Assembly: GCA_029266835.1 (NCBI GenBank)
Contig: JAQSWD010000066.1
Coordinates: 1 to 64,000 of the forward strand
Reading direction: 5' to 3'
Origin: Steroidobacteraceae bacterium
GTDB lineage: Bacteria; Pseudomonadota; Gammaproteobacteria; Steroidobacterales; Steroidobacteraceae
Length of the DNA stretch: 64,000 nucleotides
How positions within the stretch are numbered: position 1 is the stretch's first letter; each line of letters begins with the position of its first letter. The notes under the pieces are model-generated. The model worked only from the letters and a program-made list of their open reading frames with translations. It was not told the DNA's origin and did no database searches. Positions 15,169-25,225 of this stretch are shown one piece after another. The position numbers and the translations under genes are program-made.

Positions 15169-18100
15169 GAACGAGAAGGCGCCGGCAGGAACACGTCCAG
15201 CGTGACGGCCGCCGGCTGGTACTTGCGCGCCAGCGCCAGTGCGTCGGTGCCATTCTGCGCGGCCAGCACCTTGAAACCCTTGGAGCGCGCCACGGCCACC
15301 AGCATGCGTGCGTATGTGACATCGTCCTCGACCACCAGCACCGTGGTGTCGCCCGGCTCGATGGAGTCGCGATCGTCTTCCACGCGCTCGGCCGGCGGCG
15401 GCGGCAAGGCCGGGCCGTCGAGGGCCGGCAGCTGCCGGCCAACGGTCGACGCCATGGTGCGCGCGTAGCCCGCGCCCTGATAGCTGAGCGGTAGATAGAG
15501 TGTGAACGTGCTTCCGGCGCCGGGCGAGCTCTTGAGCTTTATCTCGCCGCCGAGCAGGTTGGCCAGCTCACGCGAGATGGCCAGGCCCAGGCCCGTGCCA
15601 CCGTACTTGCGAGCCGTTCCGGCATCCGCCTGCTGGAAGGCTTCGAAGATGATCTTCTGCTTTTCGCTGGATATGCCGATACCCGTGTCGGTGACGGCGA
15701 ACTCCACGACGGTCTTCGCGGTGGATAACACGGGGTGATCGGCGCTCCAGCCCAGCATGGCCGGGCCCACATGCAGGCGAACGCTGCCATGCGCCGTGAA
15801 CTTCATGGCGTTCGACAGCAGGTTCTTCACGATCTGCATCAGGCGCTTGGCGTCCGTGACCATGGTTCGGCCCAGCCGCGGGTCGAAGTCGGTGGTGAAC
15901 GTGAGATGGCGCGACTCGGCCTCGTGGCGGAAGTTGCGCTCGATGGTTTCGCGCAGCTGCGAGAATCCCAGCTCCTCGCTCTCCACCGTGACCGTTCCCG
16001 ACTCGATCTTCGACAGATCGAGGATGTCGGAGATGAGGTTCAGCAGGTCGGTACCGGCAGCGTGAATGGTCTTCGCGAATTCCACCTGACGCGGCGACAG
16101 GTTGGTCTCCGGGTTCTCCGCGAGCTGCTGCCCCAGGATCAGGATGCTGTTGAGCGGCGTGCGCAGCTCATGCGACATGTTGGCCAGGAACTCGGTCTTG
16201 TAACGCGAGGTGAGCGCGAGCTCGGCGGCCTTTTCTTCCAATGCCTTGCGAGCCTGCTCGATTTCCTGGTTCTTGCGCTCCACTTCCACGTTCTGCTCGG
16301 CCAGCAGCCGCGCCTTGGTGGCGATTTCCTCGTTGGTGGTCTGCAGCTCCACCTGCTGGGCCTGCAATTCTCCGGCGAGTTCCTGAGACTGCTTGAGCAG
16401 ACCCTCGGTGCGCATCGAGGCTTCGATGGTGTTGAGCACCACGCCGATGGAGCCCGTGAGCTGCTCGAGGAAAGCCAGGTGGGGCGCGGTGAATTCATAC
16501 ATCGACGCCAGCTCGATCACCGCCTTGATCTCGCCTTCATACAGCACGGGCAGCACGATGACGTTGCGCGGCTGCGCTTCGACCAGGCCCGAACCCATGC
16601 GAATCGAATCCTGAGGGATGCGCGTCAGCAGCATGCGCTGGCGCTGCACGGCGCATTCGCCCACGAAACCTTCGCCGAACCGGTACCGGCGCGGCTCCGC
16701 GCTGGCACGCACGTCGGCATAACTGGCCAGCTGCTTGAGATACCGCTGCCCGTCTTCGTAATCGACGATATAGATGACGCCCTGTTGCGCGTTCACCAGT
16801 GGCGCGAATTCCGCCAGCAGTGTGTTGCCCAGCGTCACGAGGTCGCGCTGGCCCTGCATCATGCGCGAGAACTTGGCGAGGTTGGTCTTGAGCCAGTCCT
16901 GCTCGGTGTTGCGCTCCGTCGTGTGACGGAGGTTGTGGATCATCAGCATGTTCACGTTGGCCACGAGATCCTTCCACGTGCCGGAGGCGCCGGCCACGTG
17001 CGCCTGGCCGCCGAGACGGCCTTCCACGCCGACTTCGCGCGCGACCGTGGTCACCTGGTCGGCAAAAATGGCGAGGGTCGTGGTCATGGAGTTGATGGTG
17101 TCGCCCAGCGCCTGCACCTCACCCTTGGATTCCACGGTGAGACGCTGTCGCAGGTCGCCGTTGGCGACCGCGGTCACCACTTTCACGATGCCGCGCACCT
17201 GCTCCGTCAGGTTGTTCGCCATGACGTTGACGTTTTCGGTGAGTTCCTTCCAGACGCCGGACACGTCGCGCACGTTCGCCTGGCCACCGAGTTTGCCCTC
17301 GGTGCCTACTTCGCGCGCCACGCGGGTCACTTCGGCCGCGAAGGAGTTGAGCTGGTCGACCATCGTGTTGATGGTTTCCTTCAGCTGCAGTATCTCGCCG
17401 CGCACTTCCACCGTGATCTTGCGCGAAAGGTCGCCGCGCGCGACAGCGGTGGTCACTTCCGCGATGTTGCGCACCTGGCCGGTGAGATTGGTGGCCATGG
17501 CGTTCACCGAGTCGGTGAGATCCTTCCAGGTGCCGGCCACGCCGGTCACCGTCGCCTGTCCACCCAGCTTGCCTTCGGTGCCCACCTCGCGCGCCACGCG
17601 GGTCACTTCGGCCGCAAAACCGTTGAGCTGATCGACCATCGTGTTGATGGTTTCCTTCAGCAGCAGGATCTCGCCGCGCACGTCCACCGTGATCTTGCGC
17701 GAGAGATCGCCTCTCGCCACGGCGGTGGTGACCTCGGCGATGTTGCGCACCTGGTTGGTCAGGTTCGACGCCATCGAATTCACGTTGTCGGTCAGGTCTT
17801 TCCAGACTCCCGACACGCCCTGCACCTCGGCCTGGCCGCCGAGTTTTCCTTCGGAACCCACTTCGCGCGCCACACGCGTCACTTCGGAGGCGAACGATCG
17901 CAGCTGCTCCACCATGGTGTTGATGGCTTCCTTGAGCTGCAGGATCTCGCCTCGCGTATCCACGGTGATCTTGCGCGACAGATCGCCGTTGGCGACGGCG
18001 GTGGTCACCTCGGCGATGTTGCGCACCTGGCCAGTGAGGTTGTTGGCCATGGAGTTCACGTTATCCGTGAGATCCTTCCACGTGCCTGCCACGCCGGGCA

Positions 18101-19556
18101 CGATGGCCTGGCCGCCGAGCTTGCCCTCGGTGCCGACTTCGCGCGCGACGCGTGTCACCTCGGACGCGAACGATCGCAGCTGGTCCACCATGGTGTTGAT
18201 GGTTTCTTTCAGCTGCAGGATTTCTCCGCGCACGTCCACGGTGATCTTGCGCGAGAGATCGCCCGAGGCCACGGCCGCGGTCACCTCGGAGATGTTGCGC
18301 ACCTGGCCGGTGAGATTCGCCGCCATCGAGTTCACGTTGTCGGTGAGGTCCTTCCAGGTACCGGCGACACCCGGCACCGTGGCCTGACCACCGAGCTTGC
18401 CGTCCGTGCCCACCTCGCGAGCGACGCGCGTCACCTCGGAAGCGAACGAGCGCAGCTGGTCCACCATGGTATTGATGGTTTCCTTGAGCTGCAGGATTTC
18501 ACCGCGCACGTCTACGGTGATTTTTCGGCTAAGGTCGCCGCTGGCCACGGCGGTAGTGACCTCGGCGATATTGCGCACCTGGCCGGTGAGGTTCGCGGCC
18601 ATCGAATTCACGTTGTCGGTGAGATCTTTCCAGGTGCCCGCGACGCCCGGCACGATGGCCTGGCCGCCGAGCTTGCCCTCGGTGCCGACCTCGCGCGCCA
18701 CGCGCGTCACTTCGGAGGCGAAGGAACGCAGCTGGTCCACCATGGTGTTGATGGCTTCCTTCAGCTGAAGGATTTCGCCGCGCACGTCCACCGTGATCTT
18801 GCGCGAGAGGTCACCATTCGCCACCGCGATGGTCACCTCGGAAATGTTGCGCACCTGGCCGGTGAGATTGCTGGCCATGGAATTCACGTTGTCGGTGAGA
18901 TCGCGCCACACGCCGCTGGCGCCGCGCACCTGCGCCTGGCCACCGAGATTGCCTTCCGTGCCGACTTCGCGCGCCACGCGCGTCACTTCGGAAGTGAACA
19001 CGCCCATCTGCGCGATCATCTCGTTGACCACGTTCGCCGCGCGCAGGAACTCACCCTTGAGCGGGCGTCCATCGGCTTCGAGCCGCATGCTCTGCGACAG
19101 GTCGCCTCTACCTACCGCCGTGATCGTGCGCGTCACCTCGGCGGTGGGCCACAACAGGTCGTCGATGAGCGTGTTGACGGAAGATTCCATCGCGCCCCAG
19201 GCGCCGCTGCGTCGCTCGCTGGCGACACGAATGCGCGTCTTGCCTTCCTTGCCGACCATCTGGCCGACGCGCTCGAGTTCCCTGGCCATGCGCTCGTTGG
19301 CACTGACCATCTCATTGAAGGTGTCGGCTATCTTTCCGGGGAGCCCGGTGAGATCGGGCGCAAGCCGCACCGAAAAGTCGCCGTCTCGCACGGCTTGCAT
19401 GGCACGCAGCAGTTTCTTGAGCTCGGCATCGGAGGCCTGGCCGGAGCCGCCGCTGCCGTTGCCGTTCGCGCTATTCGGTTTGGCAGCCGAGGGTTTGGCG
19501 GCCGACGGTGAGCGACGGCGCGTCGTAAGGGTGCGACCGCGTGCGGAAATATCCAT
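15165..19556 (-). CDS. HAMP-array hybrid histidine kinase, last receiver truncated
   Basis: A 1463-residue soluble kinase. After an Ala/Ser-rich leader come nine HAMP-type units. Eight near-identical 92-residue segments ([19 protein letters not shown] ... [16 protein letters not shown]) form a long parallel coiled-coil array, as in fungal group III osmosensors such as Nik1. Then follow a GAF domain (about 900-1050), a coiled coil, HisKA ([13 protein letters not shown]), HATPase_c ([17 protein letters not shown]) and the first half of a receiver. The receiver stops after VTLDVFLP with the aberrant tail APSRS. About 40 residues of that receiver are absent; its continuation is in another frame (see 14290-15168). 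Confidence 0.85.
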   Translation of the reverse strand: MDISARGRTLTTRRRSPSAAKPSAAKPNSANGNGSGGSGQASDAELKKLLRAMQAVRDGDFSVRLAPDLTGLPGKIADTFNEMVSANERMARELERVGQMVGKEGKTRIRVASERRSGAWGAMESSVNTLIDDLLWPTAEVTRTITAVGRGDLSQSMRLEADGRPLKGEFLRAANVVNEMIAQMGVFTSEVTRVAREVGTEGNLGGQAQVRGASGVWRDLTDNVNSMASNLTGQVRNISEVTIAVANGDLSRKITVDVRGEILQLKEAINTMVDQLRSFASEVTRVAREVGTEGKLGGQAIVPGVAGTWKDLTDNVNSMAANLTGQVRNIAEVTTAVASGDLSRKITVDVRGEILQLKETINTMVDQLRSFASEVTRVAREVGTDGKLGGQATVPGVAGTWKDLTDNVNSMAANLTGQVRNISEVTAAVASGDLSRKITVDVRGEILQLKETINTMVDQLRSFASEVTRVAREVGTEGKLGGQAIVPGVAGTWKDLTDNVNSMANNLTGQVRNIAEVTTAVANGDLSRKITVDTRGEILQLKEAINTMVEQLRSFASEVTRVAREVGSEGKLGGQAEVQGVSGVWKDLTDNVNSMASNLTNQVRNIAEVTTAVARGDLSRKITVDVRGEILLLKETINTMVDQLNGFAAEVTRVAREVGTEGKLGGQATVTGVAGTWKDLTDSVNAMATNLTGQVRNIAEVTTAVARGDLSRKITVEVRGEILQLKETINTMVDQLNSFAAEVTRVAREVGTEGKLGGQANVRDVSGVWKELTENVNVMANNLTEQVRGIVKVVTAVANGDLRQRLTVESKGEVQALGDTINSMTTTLAIFADQVTTVAREVGVEGRLGGQAHVAGASGTWKDLVANVNMLMIHNLRHTTERNTEQDWLKTNLAKFSRMMQGQRDLVTLGNTLLAEFAPLVNAQQGVIYIVDYEDGQRYLKQLASYADVRASAEPRRYRFGEGFVGECAVQRQRMLLTRIPQDSIRMGSGLVEAQPRNVIVLPVLYEGEIKAVIELASMYEFTAPHLAFLEQLTGSIGVVLNTIEASMRTEGLLKQSQELAGELQAQQVELQTTNEEIATKARLLAEQNVEVERKNQEIEQARKALEEKAAELALTSRYKTEFLANMSHELRTPLNSILILGQQLAENPETNLSPRQVEFAKTIHAAGTDLLNLISDILDLSKIESGTVTVESEELGFSQLRETIERNFRHEAESRHLTFTTDFDPRLGRTMVTDAKRLMQIVKNLLSNAMKFTAHGSVRLHVGPAMLGWSADHPVLSTAKTVVEFAVTDTGIGISSEKQKIIFEAFQQADAGTARKYGGTGLGLAISRELANLLGGEIKLKSSPGAGSTFTLYLPLSYQGAGYARTMASTVGRQLPALDGPALPPPPAERVEDDRDSIEPGDTTVLVVEDDVTYARMLVAVARSKGFKVLAAQNGTDALALARKYQPAAVTLDVFLPAPSRS
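16962..18993. repeat. Tandem ~276-bp coding repeats (HAMP array)
   Basis: Eight consecutive copies of a 276-bp unit encode the 92-residue HAMP segments of the kinase. They recur as the leftward phrases for [22 protein letters not shown] and [10 protein letters not shown]. The boundaries given are approximate. The copies differ mainly at third codon positions and at a few residues, so this is an old protein repeat under selection rather than a recent DNA expansion. Confidence 0.85.
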
Positions 19557-19696
19557 GAAGGGCCCAATGTCCTGCGATTGCGTCAGAGTCTAAATCCCAT
19601 CCCACTGGGACTGCTCCGCGCACTGCTGTAGGACCCGTCGTACATGGGTGATGGGCGCCTTCGAAGTGAGGGCTCCTCCGCGCAATTCCCCACTCT

Positions 19697-21850
19697 TCAG
19701 CTACGAATCACCAGATCAACCTTCCCCTCGCGCCGCTCCACGCTGACACTCACCGAGCCACCATGCCGGCGTACGGTGAAATCCACTGAAGCCTCGCCTA
19801 CCGACAGGCCGCGCACCGACAACTCGTTCAGGCCATCGGGCAGCACCGGGTGCGCGAGCACGATCTGCCCGTCGAGCGCATCGATCCCGACTCCCAGGAC
19901 ACTCTGCATCATCAGGAAAGGCGCCGCCGCCGAACCCGAATGCGGCGAACAGGCCACCGGGCACTGCAGGGGCGTCTCGCGGCCGCGGCGCTTGAACCCG
20001 CAGAACAGCTCCGGCAGGCGCAACAGGTCGAAATGGCGCGCGGCCTCGAATTGCGAATTGAGGATTCGCAGCGCGAAGGCCTTGTCGTCGTTGCGGGCCG
20101 CGCCCGCCGCCATCAGCGCGTTGTCCAGAGGCCAGACCGAGCCGTTGTGATAAGACATGGGGTTGTAGCGCAGCTCGTTCTCGGCGACGGTGCGCACGCC
20201 CCAGCCGGAGAAGAAATGCTCGTCCCCGAGGCCGGCAAGGATCTGGCGCGCACGTTCCGCCTGCGCGATGCCGGTGTACAGACACTGGCCGGCGTTCGAA
20301 GCCCGCACGCGGCAGGGTTGTTTGTCGCCGTCCAGCGCAAGCGCATAACTCTCGATGTCCGTACACCAGAACGCCGTGTTGAACCGCGCCTGCAGTGCTT
20401 GCGCCTGCTCCACCAGCGTGATGGCGCGCGGCACGTCGCCCAGCGAACGCGCGATGCGCGCGGCGCCCAACCGCGCCGCGTACACGTAGCCCTGCACTTC
20501 ACACAGCGCCAGCGGACCGGTGGCCACGCGCCCGTCGGAGTGGAATATCGCGTCGGGGGAGGACTTCCAGCCATACTGCGCGGGCTCATTGCTGGTACGC
20601 GGACGTGTCTCGACGAATCCGTCGCCGTCGACATCGCCATACACGTCGATCCAGCGAAGCGCGGCGCTGATGGATGGCCACAGTTCCGTCATGAAAGCCA
20701 GGTCGGCGGTGCGCTGGAAATACGCGCCCGCCAGCATGACGAACAGCGGCGTGGTGTCCACGCCGTAAAAGTTGGTCGGCTGCCCGCCGCGGGCTTCATT
20801 GACTATCTTCCCGAGTTCGGCGCCATGGCCCGCGCCACTATCGCCGCTTTGTGTGGCCGCGAGACGGCGCAGCGTGTTGCGGGCGATTTCCGGCCACATC
20901 CACAACATCGCGAAAGCGGCGTTGATCGCATCGCGACCGAAGGTGGCGTCCAGCCACGGAATGCCGGCGGCGGGAATCCGGCCCTGGGGCGTGACGGTGA
21001 GCAGCATGCCCATGTCCGCGGCCGCGCGCCGCAGCCAGGTGTTGAACACCGGGTCGGATGCCTGGACCTGGGTGGGGGAGCGAGCCTCGCGCCGCGCCAG
21101 TTCCTCGGCGGCCGCGAGTGAGCGCGTGAACGTGGCGATCTGAACGGGCCGGTTCTGCGCCGAGCAACCAAAGGCCAGTGAAATGTTCTTCTCGCCGCGA
21201 CTGCCGATCTGCAGCCGGTATCTCAAGGTGTCCGCGGTGATGGCTTCGGGCGCGGTGTGGCAATCCACCACCGTCTCGCGCAGCACCTCGTCGCGACCCA
21301 GGCAACTCTGGGTGACGGAGTCGACTTCCACATGTTCGTAGCGACGGCGCGCGGCATCCATGCGGCGCTGGGCGCGCACGTCGACGATGTTCTCGAAATC
21401 GGAATAGAAACGGATCACCAGTTCCACGGCGATGGCGTTCAAGGCGAAATTGCGCACGCGCAGCAGCTCGTGGCAGACACCATTCCAGATGAAACGCGTG
21501 CGGGTGATGTGCAGGGTGCCGCGCGGCAACACGATGCGCCCGCCCTCGCCGCGCACATCCGCGTTGGTGAGATTGACCGCCAGAAGGACGTTGTCGTCAC
21601 GCTGCACCGAGGCCAGCAGCAACGGGCGCTGACCGGCGACGCTCAGCGTCAGGCGCGAGAGATGGCGCACGCCGGCGCGGTACAACCCCGCTTCGCTGCG
21701 CGTTTCCGCGTCGATGTCGCCGATTTCATTGAACAGCGCGAAACAATCGTCGTGACGCAGCACCAGCGTGCGCTCGCCGCTGGGCACGTCCGACGTGACG
21801 ACCTGGTGCAGCTCCGTGTCGATGAACGACGGTTCAGATGCCAAGGCCAC
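19697..21850 (-). CDS. Amylo-alpha-1,6-glucosidase / glycogen debranching-like glycosidase
   Basis: A 717-residue protein if started at GTG 21850, inside the end of the upstream lyase gene; the start is inferred from where conserved sequence begins (SFIDTELHQV). The N-terminal beta domain (about 20-230) resembles the glycogen debranching N-terminal domain (DCFALFNEIGDI, FIWNGVCHELLRVRNFAL). The C-terminal (alpha/alpha)6 domain carries GIPWLDATFGRDAINAAF, NFYGVDTTPLFV and MSYHNGSVWPLDNALMA. These are signatures of family GH63/GH133-like amylo-1,6-glucosidases. There is no signal peptide, so cytoplasmic. Coupling to the heparinase-like gene suggests action on the locus polysaccharide or a storage glucan. 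Confidence 0.82.
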   Translation of the reverse strand: MALASEPSFIDTELHQVVTSDVPSGERTLVLRHDDCFALFNEIGDIDAETRSEAGLYRAGVRHLSRLTLSVAGQRPLLLASVQRDDNVLLAVNLTNADVRGEGGRIVLPRGTLHITRTRFIWNGVCHELLRVRNFALNAIAVELVIRFYSDFENIVDVRAQRRMDAARRRYEHVEVDSVTQSCLGRDEVLRETVVDCHTAPEAITADTLRYRLQIGSRGEKNISLAFGCSAQNRPVQIATFTRSLAAAEELARREARSPTQVQASDPVFNTWLRRAAADMGMLLTVTPQGRIPAAGIPWLDATFGRDAINAAFAMLWMWPEIARNTLRRLAATQSGDSGAGHGAELGKIVNEARGGQPTNFYGVDTTPLFVMLAGAYFQRTADLAFMTELWPSISAALRWIDVYGDVDGDGFVETRPRTSNEPAQYGWKSSPDAIFHSDGRVATGPLALCEVQGYVYAARLGAARIARSLGDVPRAITLVEQAQALQARFNTAFWCTDIESYALALDGDKQPCRVRASNAGQCLYTGIAQAERARQILAGLGDEHFFSGWGVRTVAENELRYNPMSYHNGSVWPLDNALMAAGAARNDDKAFALRILNSQFEAARHFDLLRLPELFCGFKRRGRETPLQCPVACSPHSGSAAAPFLMMQSVLGVGIDALDGQIVLAHPVLPDGLNELSVRGLSVGEASVDFTVRRHGGSVSVSVERREGKVDLVIRS

Positions 21851-23828
21851 GCGTTCGTGTCCAGGTGATTCGGGTGCGCAAGGTGGTCTGGCCGCGGATG
21901 CGCGTATGCCAGTGTGCCGTCGTGGACGGGTTCTTGTGACCGAAGCGCCGCGACACCCACCCGCCCTGGTCGGCCGTGCCGCCCCTGAAGACGTGCACTC
22001 CGTCGAGATCTTCAAGGGGTTCGATCAAAACCTGCGTGACACCAGCGGTCACCTTGAGGCCGGAGCCGGTCCGTTCCACCTGGCAATCCTCGGCGAAATT
22101 CCAACTGCGGCGCGCGTCGTGTTCGCCCCCGCAACGAAGGGTGTCGGTGACCTCGATGATCTGGCGGCGGGCGTCGAACATGATCTCCCGGCGATGGACC
22201 ACCGGATCGTCGAGGCGTTCATATCCGTAATGTTCGCCGACGAAGCGTTGCTGATCGCCGACCGCCTCGAACTCGATGCAGCGGGCGCGCGCGTGGTCCG
22301 TCCACATGAAGTTGCCCGCCTGCACCGACTGGTCCTGGTTGTCGATTCCCACGGTATTGTGCGCGCGTGTCGAGCGGAAGTAGCGCCGCCACGCGGGGTC
22401 GGTGTGATACGAGTAGGTGCCGGGGTCGACCAGGATCTCCCGGTCGCCGATGTTGAGCACGAACGACAAGGCGTCCGCGTGGCCATGCGCCGCGATGCTC
22501 AGGTAGCCCAGCGGCCCGGCATCGGCCAGCAGTCTCACTTCATCGGGCGTGTCGAATGCCGAACCGAGTAGATAGTACCCGGACTCCGCGAACTGCTGCC
22601 TGGGACGAAAGCGATGGCGGCCGCGAATCTTGAGCTGCGCCAGGCGACGGACCGCCTCCACTCCCAGCAGCGTCGAGGTCTTGCCGTCGAGCGCGCCGGC
22701 CTTGGCGGCAAGATCCGCGCGATTGAACAGCACGGCGCCGGTGGCGATCAGCGAACCATGCGTGGAAAAGCCGGGCTCGGCGGCGAGCTTCACCACCAGT
22801 CCGTCGTCGGCGTCGCCCACCATGGGCAGCCGACCGGCCACGTCGGTAAGCGAAGCCAGGAAGTCGATCATCAGCTCGACGCGACGCCAGTACATCGGCG
22901 AGAAGTCCTCACCGCGCGCGCGCGCCGCCAGGCCCGCCAGCAACAGGAAATCCAGCACGAAAGTCTGGTACGCGAAGGCCTGTTCACGGTTGCCGCCATC
23001 AGGCGCGTTCTGGCGCAGGCACTCCTCTTCCAGGACCTGCCGGCAGCGCTCGCCCCACTGGGTCAGGGAAGGCCACAGCGGCCACGTGGAAGCCGCTACG
23101 TACACGCCCGCGGCCTCGCCAATCAGGTGATTGTTGGCCGACGAGTATCGCGAGAGGTTGGTCGCGATCATGCGTGACTGCTGGTAGATGGAATCCAGCC
23201 AGCGGTCGCGGAATTTTTCCCCTTCGGCGGTGGTGAACAGTCGCGCGCGGAACCCTCCCAGCAACTGCCAGGTCAGGCTCCAGTTGATGAGGCGAATGCC
23301 CAGCTCCAGCGGACTCACCCAGTTCGGTCCGCGGCCTACGGGGCATTGTTCGATCCAGGAATCGATCTGCGTCTGGATGGCCAGCGAGTAACGCGCATCA
23401 CCGGTCAACACGTGAGCCTGCGCCAGCAACGGCAGGTGCAGGTGGCGATTGGGCTCCCACAGGTACTTGATGTTGCCGACCTCGCGCTCATCGCGATAGT
23501 CGATGGCCGACGCGCGGCGCGGCCCGGCCGAGCGTTGCGTGAGCGGGTCGCGGTTCCACTGCGGCGGATCGCCGAGTTCGCAATCCTCCAGATCGAAGAA
23601 ACTGTAGCGGCCAGCGAGAATGCGTTCGGCTGCCGCAGTCAGCGCTTCCGGTGCCGGCGCAATGAAAGGCGGCAGGAAGCGCAGGTCGCGCGCCTGCAGA
23701 TCCGGCGCCGGCGCCTGGTGTGAGGCGAAATTCTCCGAGAGCGATCGCAGGCGCCGCGCGAGGCGGTGTGCGACTTCGGCGCCCGACATTCCTTGCAGAC
23801 GTTTGAGATACCAGCCGGGTTCTTGCAT
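21834..23828 (-). CDS. Heparinase II/III family polysaccharide lyase-like protein
   Basis: A 664-residue protein. The N-terminal (alpha/alpha) toroid (about 100-380) includes WEPNRHLHLPLLAQAH, NNHLIGEAAGVYVAA and the Tyr/His-rich active-site region. The C-terminal beta-sheet domain carries the heparinase II/III hallmark AAHGHADALSF with DPGTYSYH and RSTRAHNTV. Such proteins cleave uronate-containing polymers by beta-elimination and are common in exopolysaccharide loci. No signal peptide is obvious (the start is MQEPGWYLKRLQGMSG), as is usual for the locus-encoded subfamily. It follows the PaaK-like gene by 17 bases and overlaps the glycosidase gene. Confidence 0.85.
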   Translation of the reverse strand: MQEPGWYLKRLQGMSGAEVAHRLARRLRSLSENFASHQAPAPDLQARDLRFLPPFIAPAPEALTAAAERILAGRYSFFDLEDCELGDPPQWNRDPLTQRSAGPRRASAIDYRDEREVGNIKYLWEPNRHLHLPLLAQAHVLTGDARYSLAIQTQIDSWIEQCPVGRGPNWVSPLELGIRLINWSLTWQLLGGFRARLFTTAEGEKFRDRWLDSIYQQSRMIATNLSRYSSANNHLIGEAAGVYVAASTWPLWPSLTQWGERCRQVLEEECLRQNAPDGGNREQAFAYQTFVLDFLLLAGLAARARGEDFSPMYWRRVELMIDFLASLTDVAGRLPMVGDADDGLVVKLAAEPGFSTHGSLIATGAVLFNRADLAAKAGALDGKTSTLLGVEAVRRLAQLKIRGRHRFRPRQQFAESGYYLLGSAFDTPDEVRLLADAGPLGYLSIAAHGHADALSFVLNIGDREILVDPGTYSYHTDPAWRRYFRSTRAHNTVGIDNQDQSVQAGNFMWTDHARARCIEFEAVGDQQRFVGEHYGYERLDDPVVHRREIMFDARRQIIEVTDTLRCGGEHDARRSWNFAEDCQVERTGSGLKVTAGVTQVLIEPLEDLDGVHVFRGGTADQGGWVSRRFGHKNPSTTAHWHTRIRGQTTLRTRITWTRTRGLGI

Positions 23829-23845
23829 GGGTCAGCGTGAAATCA

Positions 23846-25225
23846 TCATCGGGTCAGCGCGGGTTCGACACCCTGCAGGCGCAGGAGCTCCTGGACGGGC
23901 TGGCGGTGGATGACCAGCGGGGTCTTGCCGCGCGGCGTGCGCTCCAGCCACTGGGCGGTCTCGACGCGCAGGCGGATCGAGTCCGGCACCTTGTCGCGAG
24001 CGTTCTGCAGCAGCTGCGCGGCGTCCCGCTCGCCGAAACCCGGCGCGGGCAGCACCAGGATGCACACTTCGTCCAGGCTTTCCTGGATCACCTGGATGCG
24101 CAGGATGTTCTCCACGCGCCGGGGGATGTTGTCGATGCCGGTGAGTCGAACACCCTTGGGGCAAACGAGGATTTCCTGCTCGCGTCCCAGCACACCATTG
24201 AACGGACGCAGGCCGAGCGCGACCTCCTCGATTTCCCGGGCGCCCCACTCGTCCGGCAACCGGACCAGGTCGCCGGTGCGATACCGAACCAACGGCATGA
24301 GGTCATTCCAGTAGGTGGTGCCGACGATCTCGTAGACATGCGCCGAATCGCCGAGCTGGTCCGACTTGTACGGCACCAGCTCGACATGGCTGTACGTGGG
24401 CATGAAACGGTATTCGCGAGGCGCGCTGGCATGGGCGAAGGCGACCCTTTCGGCCTGACCGTAGTAGTCGATGAGTTCGCAGCCGAGCGTGTCACGGGCC
24501 AGCCGCCAGGCTTCGCTCTTGAGCACTTCCGACGATGTGAGCACGCACGGAATGTGCAGCTTCAGCTTGTGCTCGTTGATGAGGCGGCACAGGCACTCGA
24601 GCGAAGTCGGATATGCGCACAGCATCGTCGGCGAGTATTCCTGCAGCGCCTTCACGTAGTCGACGATGGTTTCGCGCACCAGCATGTTGGACGAAAACAC
24701 CATCGACTTGCCGCCGTTGTTGGACACCCAGTGAGGCGGCTTGATGTCAGTGGGGTCCTTGATGTTGTCGCCTCGCAGCAGCGCGACACGGTCCTTCACC
24801 GGATCCGCGCCCAGGCGCTCGATCAGCCAGTCCAGACAGGCCTGCTCGAAGACCACGCCGCGCATCGAGCGCACCAGGCGAAGCGGTATACCGGTGGTGC
24901 CACCCGTGACGGCCGGCGCCGAAAACAAGGTGTTGCCCGTGGTGAAGGAACTCAGGTTTCCACGAAGGCGTTCCTTGTCGAGCATGGGCCAGCTGGCGAG
25001 ATCCTGGCCCCCGCCCACCGAGCGCCCGTAACGGGTTCGGCTGGCCATCCGCAATGTGCGCTGCAAGTGTTGTTCGGACCAGGCGCGGCGCTGCGCGAGA
25101 TCCATGTGCTCGGCCTGTTCGACGACCGCGCGCGTGCGGCCATACAGAAATGGATTCCGGCGGATGAGGCTGGGGCCCAGTGCATGCCGCTTCATGAATC
25201 CTGCGAAGTGCGTCGTCACGCTCAT
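23846..25225 (-). CDS. PaaK/CapK-like adenylate-forming enzyme of a polysaccharide locus
   Basis: A 459-residue protein starting at ATG 25225, which overlaps (ATGA) the stop of the upstream glycosyltransferase. The AMP-binding loop is visible as TGGTTGIPLRL (about 108-118), with YYGQAERVAFA as the A5-type motif and YRTGDLVRL as the A7 motif. The closest named families are phenylacetate-CoA ligase PaaK and capsule protein CapK, which occur in capsule loci. A plausible role is activation of an acyl or amino-acid substituent for the sugar polymer; the true substrate is unknown. Confidence 0.78.
   Translation of the reverse strand: MSVTTHFAGFMKRHALGPSLIRRNPFLYGRTRAVVEQAEHMDLAQRRAWSEQHLQRTLRMASRTRYGRSVGGGQDLASWPMLDKERLRGNLSSFTTGNTLFSAPAVTGGTTGIPLRLVRSMRGVVFEQACLDWLIERLGADPVKDRVALLRGDNIKDPTDIKPPHWVSNNGGKSMVFSSNMLVRETIVDYVKALQEYSPTMLCAYPTSLECLCRLINEHKLKLHIPCVLTSSEVLKSEAWRLARDTLGCELIDYYGQAERVAFAHASAPREYRFMPTYSHVELVPYKSDQLGDSAHVYEIVGTTYWNDLMPLVRYRTGDLVRLPDEWGAREIEEVALGLRPFNGVLGREQEILVCPKGVRLTGIDNIPRRVENILRIQVIQESLDEVCILVLPAPGFGERDAAQLLQNARDKVPDSIRLRVETAQWLERTPRGKTPLVIHRQPVQELLRLQGVEPALTR

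Noticed and set aside
16962-18993. CRISPR array or satellite DNA
   Set aside because: Periodicity is 276 bp without spacers, and the repeats are in one frame encoding HAMP domains.
15735-19511. A 1258-codon open frame on the + strand opposite the HAMP-array kinase
   Set aside because: It is the antisense of the repeats, His/Arg/Gly-rich with repeated nonsense blocks. The opposite strand encodes a fully recognisable kinase, so this is a by-product of high GC and repeats.
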